Of a DNA stretch of 64,000 nucleotides, positions 17,728 through 26,126 are shown in pieces (within the stretch, counting starts at the first letter, position 1; each line of letters starts with the position of its first letter). The notes under the pieces were generated by a model, which saw nothing but the letters and a program-made list of their open reading frames with translations, did not search any database and was not told the origin of the DNA. The position numbers were made by a program, and so were the translations under genes. Origin of the DNA: JBCCGE01 sp039029455 (GTDB taxonomy: Bacteria > Pseudomonadota > Gammaproteobacteria > Arenicellales > Poriferihabitantaceae); contig JBCCGE010000003.1 in the NCBI GenBank assembly GCA_039029455.1, positions 1 through 64,000 of the forward strand, read 5' to 3'.

Positions 17728-18156
17728 TTACTTGACGGTAATCGTAATCTGCCTGGAGGTCACAGCTTTGTCATGGGCCACATGTTTCCAGTCACCCAGT
17801 AGCATTTGCAGCGTGTGCTCGCCGGGTTCAAGTTCAATCGTGGTTTCAGTCTGGCCTTTTCCGAAATGAACATGATTGCCATCCGATGGAATTGGCAGGT
17901 CAAGCGACGGCAGCGGTGCATCAATAATCAGATGATGGTGCCCGGTATTCTCAAGATTTGAGCCTGCGGGTGCGACACCTGCGCCGGTCAGGCCAAAAAT
18001 GACTTTAATGGGATTGGTGACCACTTCGCCATCGGCCGGTGAGATTATGTATGCACTGGCTTCTTCGGAGATAGGTGATTTCTCGAGAGCATGAGAAGCG
18101 GATACGAACAGAGCCAGAGGCCCGAGAACAAGCGAGAGAACAAATTGTCGAATCAT
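17728..18156 (-). CDS. DUF4399 domain exported protein
   Basis: A 142-residue protein with a Sec signal peptide (hydrophobic core to about 23, cleavage probably after SHA). The DUF4399 core includes SPADGEVVTNPIKVIFGLTG, GHHHLIIDA, GNHVHFGKGQTET and a LEPGEHTLQMLLGDWKH ending. It is probably periplasmic; the histidine-rich segments could bind metal, but that is inference. It is divergent from the sigma-factor gene with a 78-bp shared promoter region. Confidence 0.85.
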   Translation of the reverse strand: MIRQFVLSLVLGPLALFVSASHALEKSPISEEASAYIISPADGEVVTNPIKVIFGLTGAGVAPAGSNLENTGHHHLIIDAPLPSLDLPIPSDGNHVHFGKGQTETTIELEPGEHTLQMLLGDWKHVAHDKAVTSRQITITVK

Positions 18157-18234
18157 GGAACGTCTCCAGGTTTAGGTTTAACATATACGCACTACACGTG
18201 AGACTCCGCTTTTATTCCATTAATTTTTAGTGTT

Positions 18235-18756
18235 TTGAAACCCAACCAGCAATTCAAGCAACGACTGACCGAACTGCTTCCACGGCTCTATCGATACGCG
18301 CGCGTGCTGACACCGACAAGATTCGACGCGGACGACCTGTTGCAGATGACCTGTGAGCGCGCATTATCCCGATGGCATCAGCTCAATCTGGACGGACCGA
18401 TGGATCGATGGGCGTTCACCATAATGAGTTCGGTCTGGAAAAACGAATTGCGGTCGCGGGCTATACGTCAGGGGCAGGGGTTTGTGGCGCCGGAGTTGCT
18501 TGAATCCGAGGATGACGAGTCAATTCAACGGAATATTTATCTCAGGCAGGTGTTAGAACGGGTATCACAGCTTCCCGAAACGCAACGGGAAACGGTATTG
18601 CTCGTCTACGTGGAAGGTTTTACCTACCAGCAGGCTGCGGATGTAATGGCAATTCCAATAGGCACCGTTATGAGTCGGTTAACGCGCGCGCGCCAGACGC
18701 TCAGCAAAAGTCTGAAATCTGGCGGCAACATTGATGAGCAGGAGTCACTGGCATGA
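18235..18756 (+). CDS. ECF-type RNA polymerase sigma factor
   Basis: A 173-residue sigma-70 family factor. Region 2 is recognisable as FDADDLLQMTCERALSRW with an FTIMSSVWKNELR core-binding and promoter-melting segment. Region 4 is LPETQRETVLLVYVEGFTYQQAADV plus GTVMSRLTRARQTL. The start is TTG at 18235: an in-frame stop lies just upstream and no ATG precedes region 2, so initiation is probably weak. It overlaps the anti-sigma gene by ATGA, the classic translationally coupled arrangement. Target promoters unknown. Confidence 0.88.
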   Translation: MKPNQQFKQRLTELLPRLYRYARVLTPTRFDADDLLQMTCERALSRWHQLNLDGPMDRWAFTIMSSVWKNELRSRAIRQGQGFVAPELLESEDDESIQRNIYLRQVLERVSQLPETQRETVLLVYVEGFTYQQAADVMAIPIGTVMSRLTRARQTLSKSLKSGGNIDEQESLA

Positions 18757-19538
18757 CCTCAATCGACAACAGAGAGTGGATGAACGAGAAACTGGTCGCA
18801 TATCTTGACGGAGAGCTTCCTGTCGGCGAGGCCGCCGAAGTTGAGGAAATGATTGCAAACCGAGCCGACGTCAAGGACGCTTACGAGAAACTGGTGCGAC
18901 TCAATCCGCCTTTTAAAGAGGCCTTCGAACCCTTACTGGCAGCACCCATACCGGAAAAGTTGTCAGATCTTATTGCCGATACTCCGCTGGAGTCCGACGA
19001 TAACCCGTCGGGTCGACGCCGGGGGGGCTTTCTGGCCGCGGCGTTGGTTGGATTGCTTGTGGGCGGAGGCGTAACCACGATGATGTGGCGTACACCATTG
19101 AATCAAACCCCGGACTGGATCAGTCAAATTGCCAACTACCAAAGTCTTTATATCAGGCCTACGGTAGAGTCTGCTCCGACCGTTGACTGGAAGCAGGTAG
19201 AGAATCTGATCGAGTCCAATCTGGGGCGACAAGTGCCGGTGCCCAATCTTTCGCAGAATGGTGTTGAGTTCAAGCGCGGTCAGCTGCTGCAGGTCAACAG
19301 TAAACCACTGGTGCAACTGGCGTATCTTCCGGAAGCCGGGATCCCTCTGGCGATTTGTATTATGCGGGACTCGCACGCTGAAACCGTTATCGACAGCCCG
19401 CAGTACGGCAGCAGCCACGGGCTCTCATACGCCGCATGGCAGCATGGAGATTTAAAGTTTGTACTCGTTAGTGACGCGCCTTCCGATCGCGTTCGCGAAT
19501 GGGCGGCTACAGCGATTGCGCAAACTGTGGATAGTTAA
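18753..19538 (+). CDS. Anti-sigma factor, single-pass membrane protein
   Basis: 261 residues. The cytoplasmic N-terminus has an anti-sigma-like opening (EKLVAYLDGELPVGEAAEVEEMI) without the HxxxCxxC zinc motif. One membrane helix (about 91-110, GGFLAAALVGLLVGGGVTT) follows a basic stop, and then a periplasmic sensor-like domain of about 150 residues. It overlaps the sigma gene by 4 bp. By family precedent it sequesters the sigma factor at the membrane until an envelope signal acts; that signal is not evident. Confidence 0.85.
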   Translation: MTSIDNREWMNEKLVAYLDGELPVGEAAEVEEMIANRADVKDAYEKLVRLNPPFKEAFEPLLAAPIPEKLSDLIADTPLESDDNPSGRRRGGFLAAALVGLLVGGGVTTMMWRTPLNQTPDWISQIANYQSLYIRPTVESAPTVDWKQVENLIESNLGRQVPVPNLSQNGVEFKRGQLLQVNSKPLVQLAYLPEAGIPLAICIMRDSHAETVIDSPQYGSSHGLSYAAWQHGDLKFVLVSDAPSDRVREWAATAIAQTVDS

Positions 19539-19553
19539 CGTTTTAATCGATTG

Positions 19554-20243
19554 CTATAGAAACAACCGAGGTGAAAAGCTCGCCGCCTGTGGCGAATTCT
19601 CAACAGATCGAACGGCGGTGGATAGCATCAAATCAGCATCCGCCGGACCGAACTGGAGGGCGCAGAACTCATAGGCGATGTCGATAACGGCTTTCATTTC
19701 ATTTTCACCAAGACCGTCAAAGTCGACGCCACCGCGCTCGTTCGTACACCACAACTGAACCATATTGCGGACGAAAAGTGGGAGCTTCAGGTCGCCTGTT
19801 GCTCTGTATACGTGGCGTTTGAGAACATCGCTGTGGCCGCTGCGCTGATTGCATTGCTCCGACAGCGACTCCAGCACCTGATAAAACACGAAGTGTTTGT
19901 CTGAAAGACGACTGGTTTCATTCGGACTTGCGGGTTCAGGTGTGCCGGTGTCGGATGGTTCGAAGTTGTCGCTTTTTTCCTTGCCGGTAAATTTTTCGAG
20001 CATTAGATGACGGAGATCACGTCTCAGCTCCGGACTCAGTTCATAATTGACACTCAAGGATTGTGTGACGGTCAGCACCTCCCGAAAATATTCCTTGAGG
20101 CCCATATTGAGCGCATTCAAACGCTCGATCTCATCAAGCCACTCGGTTTGGAAGGCCTCCATTTGATCTGTTTGCAGAGAACCGCCCAGCCTGGCAGGCA
20201 GCTCCCTGCGAATATTTTCGACGATATGGCCGAATTCATTCAT
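19554..20243 (-). CDS. Hypothetical cytoplasmic protein coupled to amt
   Basis: 229 residues with no family that I recognise. It is rich in acidic and polar residues, mostly predicted helical, with no signal peptide or membrane segment. A low-complexity linker (about 92-112, many S/T/P/E) separates an N-terminal helical part from a C-terminal part with LPLFVRNMVQLWCTNERGGVDFDG. The start codon overlaps the ammonium transporter stop as ATGA, so the two are translationally coupled. In most bacteria a PII gene (glnK) partners amt; this protein lacks any PII signature. Confidence 0.7.
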   Translation of the reverse strand: MNEFGHIVENIRRELPARLGGSLQTDQMEAFQTEWLDEIERLNALNMGLKEYFREVLTVTQSLSVNYELSPELRRDLRHLMLEKFTGKEKSDNFEPSDTGTPEPASPNETSRLSDKHFVFYQVLESLSEQCNQRSGHSDVLKRHVYRATGDLKLPLFVRNMVQLWCTNERGGVDFDGLGENEMKAVIDIAYEFCALQFGPADADLMLSTAVRSVENSPQAASFSPRLFL

Positions 20244-21541
20244 CGGCCTTGTTTGCCCGGATTGACCGCAGCTAGTTGAAATTCAGGATAGCCAATTTCA
20301 TAGTGCTCGGCAAAATCCAGCCCTCGTCGTTCGGTTGAAGAGGTCACGCGTAAAGCGATAATCTTGTTGACGAGGCCAAAAATCATCAGTGCACCAAGGA
20401 ACGCCCAGAGCATGCAGGACATCGCGCCGGCCAGCTGGATAATAATGATCTCCGGATCAAACATGTTCCCTTCCAAAAACAGACCGGCCGCCAACGTGCC
20501 CCAGAATCCGGCAAAGGCGTGACAGGGCACCGCACCGACTGCGTCGTCGACACCCATCTTGTCGAGTGCATTGATGCCGACAACCGATACAACTCCACCA
20601 ACAGCGCCGGTGACTGCCGCGAAGGCCGGTGTCATCGTGGCTGCCCCCGCTGTTACGGCTACCAGTCCTCCAATACTGGCGACTACCGTGCTGGTTAGCA
20701 GAATGTGTTGTCGGCCAATCCACATCGTCACCACGCCGGCGACGCCGCCAGCTGCGCCGGCCATTGTGGTGTTAAAAAGTACTCTGGGGGTTGACTCATC
20801 AACAGTGCCGGAACTGCCCAGGTTAAAGCCGTACCAGCCAAACCAGAGGATGAAACCGGCGAGTGCCACCATAGTGAGGTTGTGTCCGAGTATCGGTCGC
20901 TTGGAGCCATCGTTGGCAAAGCGGCCCAGCCGCGGGCCCAAAATTATTGCGGCGGCAAATGCACACCATCCGCCCGTCGAATGCACAACCGTGGCTCCGG
21001 CAAAATCGATGAACCCCGCTTCTTTGAGCCAGCCACCCTCGGCCCAGGCCCAGCTTCCGAAGACCGGATAGATAATTGCGGACATTAAAACCGAGATTAA
21101 TATATAGGATCCAAAATTTATCCGCTCCGCTAACGCACCGCTGACAATGGTCGCGGCAGTCGCCGCGAACATAGTTTGATACGTAAGGAAAAGAAGCTCG
21201 CCCGGATCGTCGGGGTTGAGCAGAAACTTGGATGTCCCGTACAAACCGCTGGGATTGTCGCCCCACATCAGTCCGTATCCGAAAAGCCAGAATACAAGCA
21301 TGACAACGCATAAATCGACGTAATTCTTCATCATGACGTTGATTGTGTTTTTAGCCCGGACCATGCCGCTTTCCAGCAGCGCAAACCCGGCCTGCATGAA
21401 GAAAACAAGAATTGCCGACAGGGCAATAAAGACAATGTCTATCTTGTCTGCGACCGACAGAACAGACTGGGCATGGGAGACTTGTGGCGCGATCCCCAGC
21501 AAAAGGACCAGACACAGCGAACGGATATGAGGCAATGTCAT
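20240..21541 (-). CDS. amt: Ammonium transporter
   Basis: A trimeric inner-membrane ammonium channel of 433 residues. It has an N-terminal signal sequence (about 1-24, typical of AmtB) followed by about 11 membrane helices. The conductive-pore histidines are in AGATVVHSTGGW and PCHAFAGFWGTLAAG. The signature GDNPSGL and the conserved FALLESGMVRAKN are present. No glnK follows; an unknown gene overlaps the stop instead. A 9-bp perfect inverted repeat lies 80-107 bp upstream of the start and may be regulatory. Confidence 0.95.
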   Translation of the reverse strand: MTLPHIRSLCLVLLLGIAPQVSHAQSVLSVADKIDIVFIALSAILVFFMQAGFALLESGMVRAKNTINVMMKNYVDLCVVMLVFWLFGYGLMWGDNPSGLYGTSKFLLNPDDPGELLFLTYQTMFAATAATIVSGALAERINFGSYILISVLMSAIIYPVFGSWAWAEGGWLKEAGFIDFAGATVVHSTGGWCAFAAAIILGPRLGRFANDGSKRPILGHNLTMVALAGFILWFGWYGFNLGSSGTVDESTPRVLFNTTMAGAAGGVAGVVTMWIGRQHILLTSTVVASIGGLVAVTAGAATMTPAFAAVTGAVGGVVSVVGINALDKMGVDDAVGAVPCHAFAGFWGTLAAGLFLEGNMFDPEIIIIQLAGAMSCMLWAFLGALMIFGLVNKIIALRVTSSTERRGLDFAEHYEIGYPEFQLAAVNPGKQGR

Positions 21542-21620
21542 CTTGGAAATCTTGGAAACGAGTTAAATAGAGGTGTCGATGGGGTGTCAAAAAGTGTCCA
21601 CATCGACCGCGTGATTGAGT

Positions 21621-21648
21621 CGAAACCAATGGTTGGCGGTTGGTTTCG
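21621..21648. promoter_or_regulatory. Inverted repeat upstream of amt
   Basis: CGAAACCAA (21621-21629) and TTGGTTTCG (21640-21648) form a perfect 9-bp inverted repeat with a 10-base spacer, 80 bp before the amt start. It could be an operator or a leader hairpin. I see no convincing sigma-54 site next to it. Confidence 0.45.
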
Positions 21649-21799
21649 CCCATACGTTCTTTGCTTATTTGTTGAATTATAGTACGTTATTGTTAATAGA
21701 AACTTAATAATGACGGTCCGTGTCTATAGGAACGTAAATCCGCATCCTGCTATTGGGGACATTGAGTAGCAAAATCTGACTGAAAATGCAGCTGAAATA

Positions 21800-22222
21800 A
21801 TGAACAGCCGGGGCAGTGCCGGAATCACGCAAGGTCTGGATCATTTGGGTTTAGCCGTGAACGATCTGCAGAAAACGCGGGATTTTTTCGTCGATGTGCT
21901 CGGCTGGCGCGAATCAGGCTTTGATCCTGGTTATCCCCGAACGGCGGTTACCGATGGTACTGTGCGTTTGACGCTTTGGCAGGTCGATCACTCTCAGCAG
22001 GTTGAGGGGTTTGATCGTCGCAGTAATATTGGTCTGCATCATCTGGCCCTGTCCGTGGCGACAGAAACAGAGCTGTTGGAAATCTGCGCTAGAATGAAAC
22101 ATAACGATATTGATATCGAGTTTGAACCCGAACCGGTCGGGGAAGGACCGAGAAAACACATGATGGTCTACGAACCCGGTGGCATTCGGATTGAGTTTAT
22201 CTGGTCCGGGTACTCGAACTGA
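21800..22222 (+). CDS. VOC family (glyoxalase-like) protein
   Basis: A single VOC module of 140 residues. It opens GLDHLGLAVNDLQKTRDFFVDVLGW, has HHLALSV in the middle with a likely metal-binding His, and ends YEPGGIRIEFIWSG with the terminal metal Glu. The fold suits a metal-dependent lyase, isomerase or resistance protein; the substrate is unknown. The start may be a few codons downstream at the ITQGLDHLG segment. It stands alone between divergent amt and the quinone-oxidoreductase gene. Confidence 0.85.
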   Translation: MNSRGSAGITQGLDHLGLAVNDLQKTRDFFVDVLGWRESGFDPGYPRTAVTDGTVRLTLWQVDHSQQVEGFDRRSNIGLHHLALSVATETELLEICARMKHNDIDIEFEPEPVGEGPRKHMMVYEPGGIRIEFIWSGYSN

Positions 22223-22345
22223 AAGCAAGCTCAGCGGATAAATCCGATACGGTGTGATCCGTGATTGCAAAATCGCTGTCAGTTACTTCTGGGGGCCTGC
22301 TCTGGATTCGTCTCATCCAAACTACCGTATTGATAAAGAGTAAAT

Positions 22346-23332
22346 ATGAAAGCAATCTGGTTTGAAAAAACAGGTGACGCCCGTGATGTACTTGAATATG
22401 GCGAGCGTTCCACGCCGACACCCCGGGCCGGAGAGGTTCTGGTGCGACTGTCCGCGACGGCGGTAAATCCGTCCGATGTCAAAAAGCGCGCCGGGGCTCA
22501 GGACCCGGGGTTTGAAGACGGCTACGTGATTCCCCACAGCGACGGTGCAGGCGTCATCGAAGCGGTCGGAGACGGTGTGGATAGCGCGCGAATCGGGGAG
22601 CGTGTATGGGTGTATCAGGCACAATTCCAAAGGCATCTGGGCACGGCAGCGCAGTACGTAGCTGTGGACAGTTTTCATGCGCCACTGTTGCCGGACAATA
22701 TTGATTTTCCTGTTGGTGCCTGTATGGGAATCCCGGCAATGACGGCACACAGGGCGGTGTTTGCGGATGGTGAAGTTGAAGGCCAAACGCTTTTAGTAAC
22801 GGGCGCTGCGGGCCGGGTGGGTTATTACGCAGCCCAGTGGGCAAAAATGGCGGGGGCAAGACTTGTCGTAACGGCGGGGACAGATGCGAATCTGGCGTCG
22901 ATAGATCATCTTTCTCCGGATCTGGCGATCAACTATCGAAACCAGTCCGTTGCGGACAGTGTGCTCGATTTTACTGACGGAAAGGGTGTTGACCGGATTA
23001 TCGATGTGGAGTTTGGAAAGAACGTCGATGACAGTGTTGCCATGTTAAAGACCAACGGTTCAGTGGCAACGTATTCTTCGTCTCAGGATCCCAATCCCAA
23101 AATACCCTTCTATCCACTGATGTTCAAAAACATCCTGCTTCGAAATGTACTGGTCTATAACATGCCGGCTGAGGCAAAACAGCTAGCGATAGAAGATATT
23201 TACGACGGATTGGCTACCGATACACTCGTTCATCGAATTGGCCTGACGGTCTCACTTTCGGACACTGTGCAGGCACACGAGGCGGTGGAAGCCGGTGGAC
23301 TTAACGGCTGCGCGGTGATGACGATTGAGTGA
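22346..23332 (+). CDS. NADPH:quinone reductase-like (medium-chain dehydrogenase/reductase)
   Basis: A 328-residue zinc-independent MDR enzyme of the zeta-crystallin/quinone oxidoreductase type. The N-terminal GroES-like domain has SDGAGVIEAVGDGV, followed by PAMTAHRAVF and the nucleotide-binding loop VTGAAGRVGYYAAQWAKMAGARLVV. It lacks the cysteine cluster that binds structural zinc in alcohol dehydrogenases. It probably reduces quinones or enones with NADPH; actual substrate unknown. Confidence 0.88.
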   Translation: MKAIWFEKTGDARDVLEYGERSTPTPRAGEVLVRLSATAVNPSDVKKRAGAQDPGFEDGYVIPHSDGAGVIEAVGDGVDSARIGERVWVYQAQFQRHLGTAAQYVAVDSFHAPLLPDNIDFPVGACMGIPAMTAHRAVFADGEVEGQTLLVTGAAGRVGYYAAQWAKMAGARLVVTAGTDANLASIDHLSPDLAINYRNQSVADSVLDFTDGKGVDRIIDVEFGKNVDDSVAMLKTNGSVATYSSSQDPNPKIPFYPLMFKNILLRNVLVYNMPAEAKQLAIEDIYDGLATDTLVHRIGLTVSLSDTVQAHEAVEAGGLNGCAVMTIE

Positions 23333-23357
23333 CTGCCGAGTTCGACCAGTCCAGCCT

Positions 23358-23720
23358 TCAGTCCAACTCGATGCCGAGTTGAGCGCGCTTTTTCTTTGAC
23401 AGACCGCCGGCGACCAGTCGATAGGACTCGGTGAGGTAGTATCTGAGGTCATCTTCGTTGCCGCCAACATCGTACATCTGAATCCATTTCATACCCCTTG
23501 AGGCCATGTAGGGTGCCGGGCGATAACCGCGCTCTGTCTTGAGAATTTCGAAGTCCATTTCGTGCGTTTTGAAGGTGAATGCCGGGCCGTCAGTTTTCTC
23601 CCAGCCGCCAATAGCGAACACTTTACCACCCACTTTCCAGACGTGAGCATCGCCCCACATCACACTGTGCGAGGTTGCGGACATGGTTTCGCAGAACGAA
23701 TTAAATTGTCGGTAATTCAT
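23358..23720 (-). CDS. MmcQ/YjbR family DNA-binding-like protein
   Basis: A 120-residue cytoplasmic protein of the MmcQ/YjbR (CyaY-like fold) family. Recognisable elements are WGDAHVWKVGGKVFAIGGW, the KTHEMDFEIL strand and RGMKWIQMYDVGG with the conserved W. Function in the family is unclear. It converges on the quinone-reductase gene, and its upstream DNA holds a long inverted repeat. Confidence 0.83.
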   Translation of the reverse strand: MNYRQFNSFCETMSATSHSVMWGDAHVWKVGGKVFAIGGWEKTDGPAFTFKTHEMDFEILKTERGYRPAPYMASRGMKWIQMYDVGGNEDDLRYYLTESYRLVAGGLSKKKRAQLGIELD

Positions 23721-23740
23721 ACTGACCCCGGCAAAAGTTT

Positions 23741-23872
23741 AGCCCGAATATTTCTTCAAGGTCGGGACTTTAAAGGCAGACCGGCTTTTCCAAAGCAGTC
23801 AAATGGGAAATGCACTCTAGATCGAAAAATATGTATGGTCACAATCGACCCAACTTTAAAAATATTCGGGCT
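23741..23872. repeat. 132-bp segment bounded by perfect 13-bp inverted repeats
   Basis: AGCCCGAATATTT (23741-23753) and AAATATTCGGGCT (23860-23872) are exact reverse complements 106 bp apart. Similarity continues imperfectly inwards (CTTCAAGGTCGGG against TTTAAAGTTGGGTCG on the opposite strand), so the segment could fold into one long imperfect hairpin. It lies between the yjbR-like gene and the lysE gene, both on the minus strand. It may be a MITE-like remnant or a strong transcript hairpin. A clear target-site duplication is not visible. Confidence 0.55.
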
Positions 23873-23890
23873 GGTTTTAGTGGCAAGACA

Positions 23891-24511
23891 CTAACGGGTG
23901 AAAGCAGATCGAATCAATCCAAATGCGGCAGCGGAGAACACGACTGCCATGGTGTTGTGGATATGTCGATGAAATCTGCGATACGCCTTCATTACGCCGT
24001 GAAGTGAGAACAGCATCAAGTACAAGACATAGACGAAATACCCGATAACAATGCACAGTGTTGCGGCGATACTGACCGCAGTTAAATTGTCATCTGCATC
24101 CAGGCCTATAGATAACGCAGTCATCCATGCCACCAGAGCCTTTGGGTTGGAAAGGTTCAACAGGAAGCCCCTTGAAAACAAGCGACGATCTGCCGCTATG
24201 TTCCGGGTTTCTATGGAACCTCGACGGCCGTCTCGAAACGAGCTGATCGCCAGCCACAACAGGTACAAGCCACCGGCAATCTTGAGCAGGCCTAACACAT
24301 AGACTGAACTTTGCAGTACGGCACCCATTCCGCTGACTGCCAAAACCCCCCAGACAGCCAGACCACAGGTAAGACCAGCACCATAGACCAGTCCGGACTT
24401 ACGGCCATGATGCATTGCAGTCACCGCAGTGGATAGCGTGGCTGGACCCGGGGCCGCGGCGACCACAAAAAATGCCAGACCGGTTGAAAGCAATGAAACG
24501 ACATCCAGCAT
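23891..24511 (-). CDS. LysE/RhtB family amino-acid exporter (first copy)
   Basis: A membrane protein of about 206 residues with six hydrophobic segments and the family motif VVAAAPGPATLSTAVTAMHHGRKSGLVYGAGL near the N-terminus. LNLSNPKALVAWMTA, with the conserved NPK, is in the middle. The long open frame extends to 24715, but the family start MLDVVSLLSTGLAFF at 24511 is far more plausible and leaves a 106-bp gap after the second lysE. Likely exports amino acids or analogues; substrate not predictable. Confidence 0.85.
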   Translation of the reverse strand: MLDVVSLLSTGLAFFVVAAAPGPATLSTAVTAMHHGRKSGLVYGAGLTCGLAVWGVLAVSGMGAVLQSSVYVLGLLKIAGGLYLLWLAISSFRDGRRGSIETRNIAADRRLFSRGFLLNLSNPKALVAWMTALSIGLDADDNLTAVSIAATLCIVIGYFVYVLYLMLFSLHGVMKAYRRFHRHIHNTMAVVFSAAAFGLIRSAFTR

Positions 24512-24617
24512 CGTTTTCAGCAACCCCCGGGTCGTGTTTGAAATTGGTATGCCAGGTTGGCAGGGTCTGCGTTGACACTGCGGCTTACAAATGAGAAAGA
24601 CAGCTGGTCTGCCATAT

Positions 24618-25235
24618 CTAGTCTCTGGAGGCGAAGGCGAGTTTTGCACCCATGAGTGCGAAAGCACCGGCGAAGGACTTTTGAATCCAGTTCGCCACAA
24701 CCGGAGAGCCGACAACGTGATGTCGAATGCGATCAGCCATGCAACCGTAAACGACGAATATCAAAAAGGTCATGAACATGAAGACGCTACCCAGAGCGAT
24801 CATCGAAACAGCCGGGTTAACTTCGTCGACGGGAATAAACTGGGGCAGAAAGGCAAGAAAGAAAATTGTCAGTTTGGGGTTGAGAATATTGATCAGAAAG
24901 CCTTTCAATGCAATCGTGGCGGATTTGTCGGGCTTCGGAGAATCGCTGAAAGTCAATTCTCCATCTGACCTCAACATCGACCAGGCCAGGTACAACAGAT
25001 AAGCGACTCCCAGAAACTTGATCGTCTGAAATGCGATTGCACTGGTATGGATCAGGATAGCCAGCCCGGTGATGCTCGCCAGCAGCGACGGCACGATGCC
25101 AAAAGTACAGCCAATGGCAGCAAACACGCTGGCTCTACGACCTGCAATCAGGCCTGTAGCAATTGTATAAAGAACGCCGCTGCCCGGCATCAGAACGACA
25201 AGAAATGAAGTAGCGAGAAATTCGAGAGTGATCAT
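24618..25235 (-). CDS. LysE/RhtB family amino-acid exporter (second copy)
   Basis: A 205-residue, six-helix exporter. It has FLVVLMPGSGVLYTIATGL and the conserved INILNPKLTIFFLAFLPQFI. The two LysE proteins in this stretch are clearly homologous but diverged, so they are not a recent duplication. The start codon overlaps the stop of the upstream GATase-like gene (ATGA, 25232-25235), showing tight coupling to that enzyme. This suggests that it exports that enzyme's product or substrate analogue, which is inference. Confidence 0.87.
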   Translation of the reverse strand: MITLEFLATSFLVVLMPGSGVLYTIATGLIAGRRASVFAAIGCTFGIVPSLLASITGLAILIHTSAIAFQTIKFLGVAYLLYLAWSMLRSDGELTFSDSPKPDKSATIALKGFLINILNPKLTIFFLAFLPQFIPVDEVNPAVSMIALGSVFMFMTFLIFVVYGCMADRIRHHVVGSPVVANWIQKSFAGAFALMGAKLAFASRD

Positions 25236-25951
25236 TGTTTTTCGGAGAGTTCAGACTCGGTCGCTTCAGCGGCCGCGGTGACAAAGGCGGATATCAATGG
25301 ATGCACACAGTCGGTCAGCGCGGAGCGCTCAGGCTGGAAGGCGGTGCCGATAAAGAATCGATTGTGAGGAATTTCCAGCGTGCGAGGATCACCATCTGTA
25401 TCAAAGCCGGAAAAACAAAGGTCACTGTGATCAAAAATTCCGAGATAGTCTCTGTTAACACCAAATCCACAAAAATAGTCCTCTGTGATTTTTTCGGACT
25501 GGTAAATGTCGGTGATTCTGGAGCCTTTGGCCAAAAAAATGTCTGCACTTTGATCATACAGTCTGCATGATAAACCTGATATCAGAGGCATTTTGCAATT
25601 CGGATTGATCTCGGCATTGTCTGCCTCAGGATAGTCCAGAGCATTGCGGGCAAACTCAAGGGCGGCGTGCTGATACCCACCACATGTTCCCAAAAACGGA
25701 CGATCGTTCACTCGGGCGTAATGAATGGCCAGTAGTACATTTTCGGTGTTCGTGTAAGGACTGGCCGGGACACACCAGATGCCAGAAAACTGTTCCAGAG
25801 ACCTTAAATTTACCTCTTGCGAATGAATCCATTGATAGTGAATTTCCATGGACATAGCATTGGCTGCATAGTCCAGCGCAAGCGGAATAGCCTGGTGTGC
25901 GGTTACGGATTGCTGATAATCCCCGACAAGTGCGATGGATGACGCATTCAT
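25232..25951 (-). CDS. CTP-synthase-type glutamine amidotransferase-like protein
   Basis: 239 residues resembling the C-terminal glutaminase region of CTP synthase, without the synthase domain. The opening SIALVGDYQQSVTAHQAIPLAL and the nucleophile elbow PFLGTCGGYQHA (C90) are present. The usual catalytic His-x-Glu motif (HPE in CTP synthase) is replaced by FQPE in FIGTAFQPERSA. This fits the poorly characterised group called CTP synthase C-terminal region-related proteins, some of which carry selenocysteine at the Cys position. Normal glutaminase activity is therefore doubtful. It is coupled to two LysE exporters downstream. Confidence 0.78.
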   Translation of the reverse strand: MNASSIALVGDYQQSVTAHQAIPLALDYAANAMSMEIHYQWIHSQEVNLRSLEQFSGIWCVPASPYTNTENVLLAIHYARVNDRPFLGTCGGYQHAALEFARNALDYPEADNAEINPNCKMPLISGLSCRLYDQSADIFLAKGSRITDIYQSEKITEDYFCGFGVNRDYLGIFDHSDLCFSGFDTDGDPRTLEIPHNRFFIGTAFQPERSALTDCVHPLISAFVTAAAEATESELSEKQ

Positions 25952-26126
25952 TGGACTTTATTGTTTCTATAGACAGCGCTTCAATTGAACAGATTTCAGA
26001 CCAGGATCGTCAAAACTTCTCACAAGCACTTCTGTGGTTCGGCGAAAGAAACAGTTTATACCGGCCAGACAACCCGCATTTGAGAGTGCATTCTGAATTG
26101 TGCGCTGACTGTTGACATCAAAACCA

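Noticed and set aside
23891..24715. Long LysE start at 24715
   Set aside because: The first 68 residues are not exporter-like and overlap the upstream LysE gene. The family start lies at 24511.
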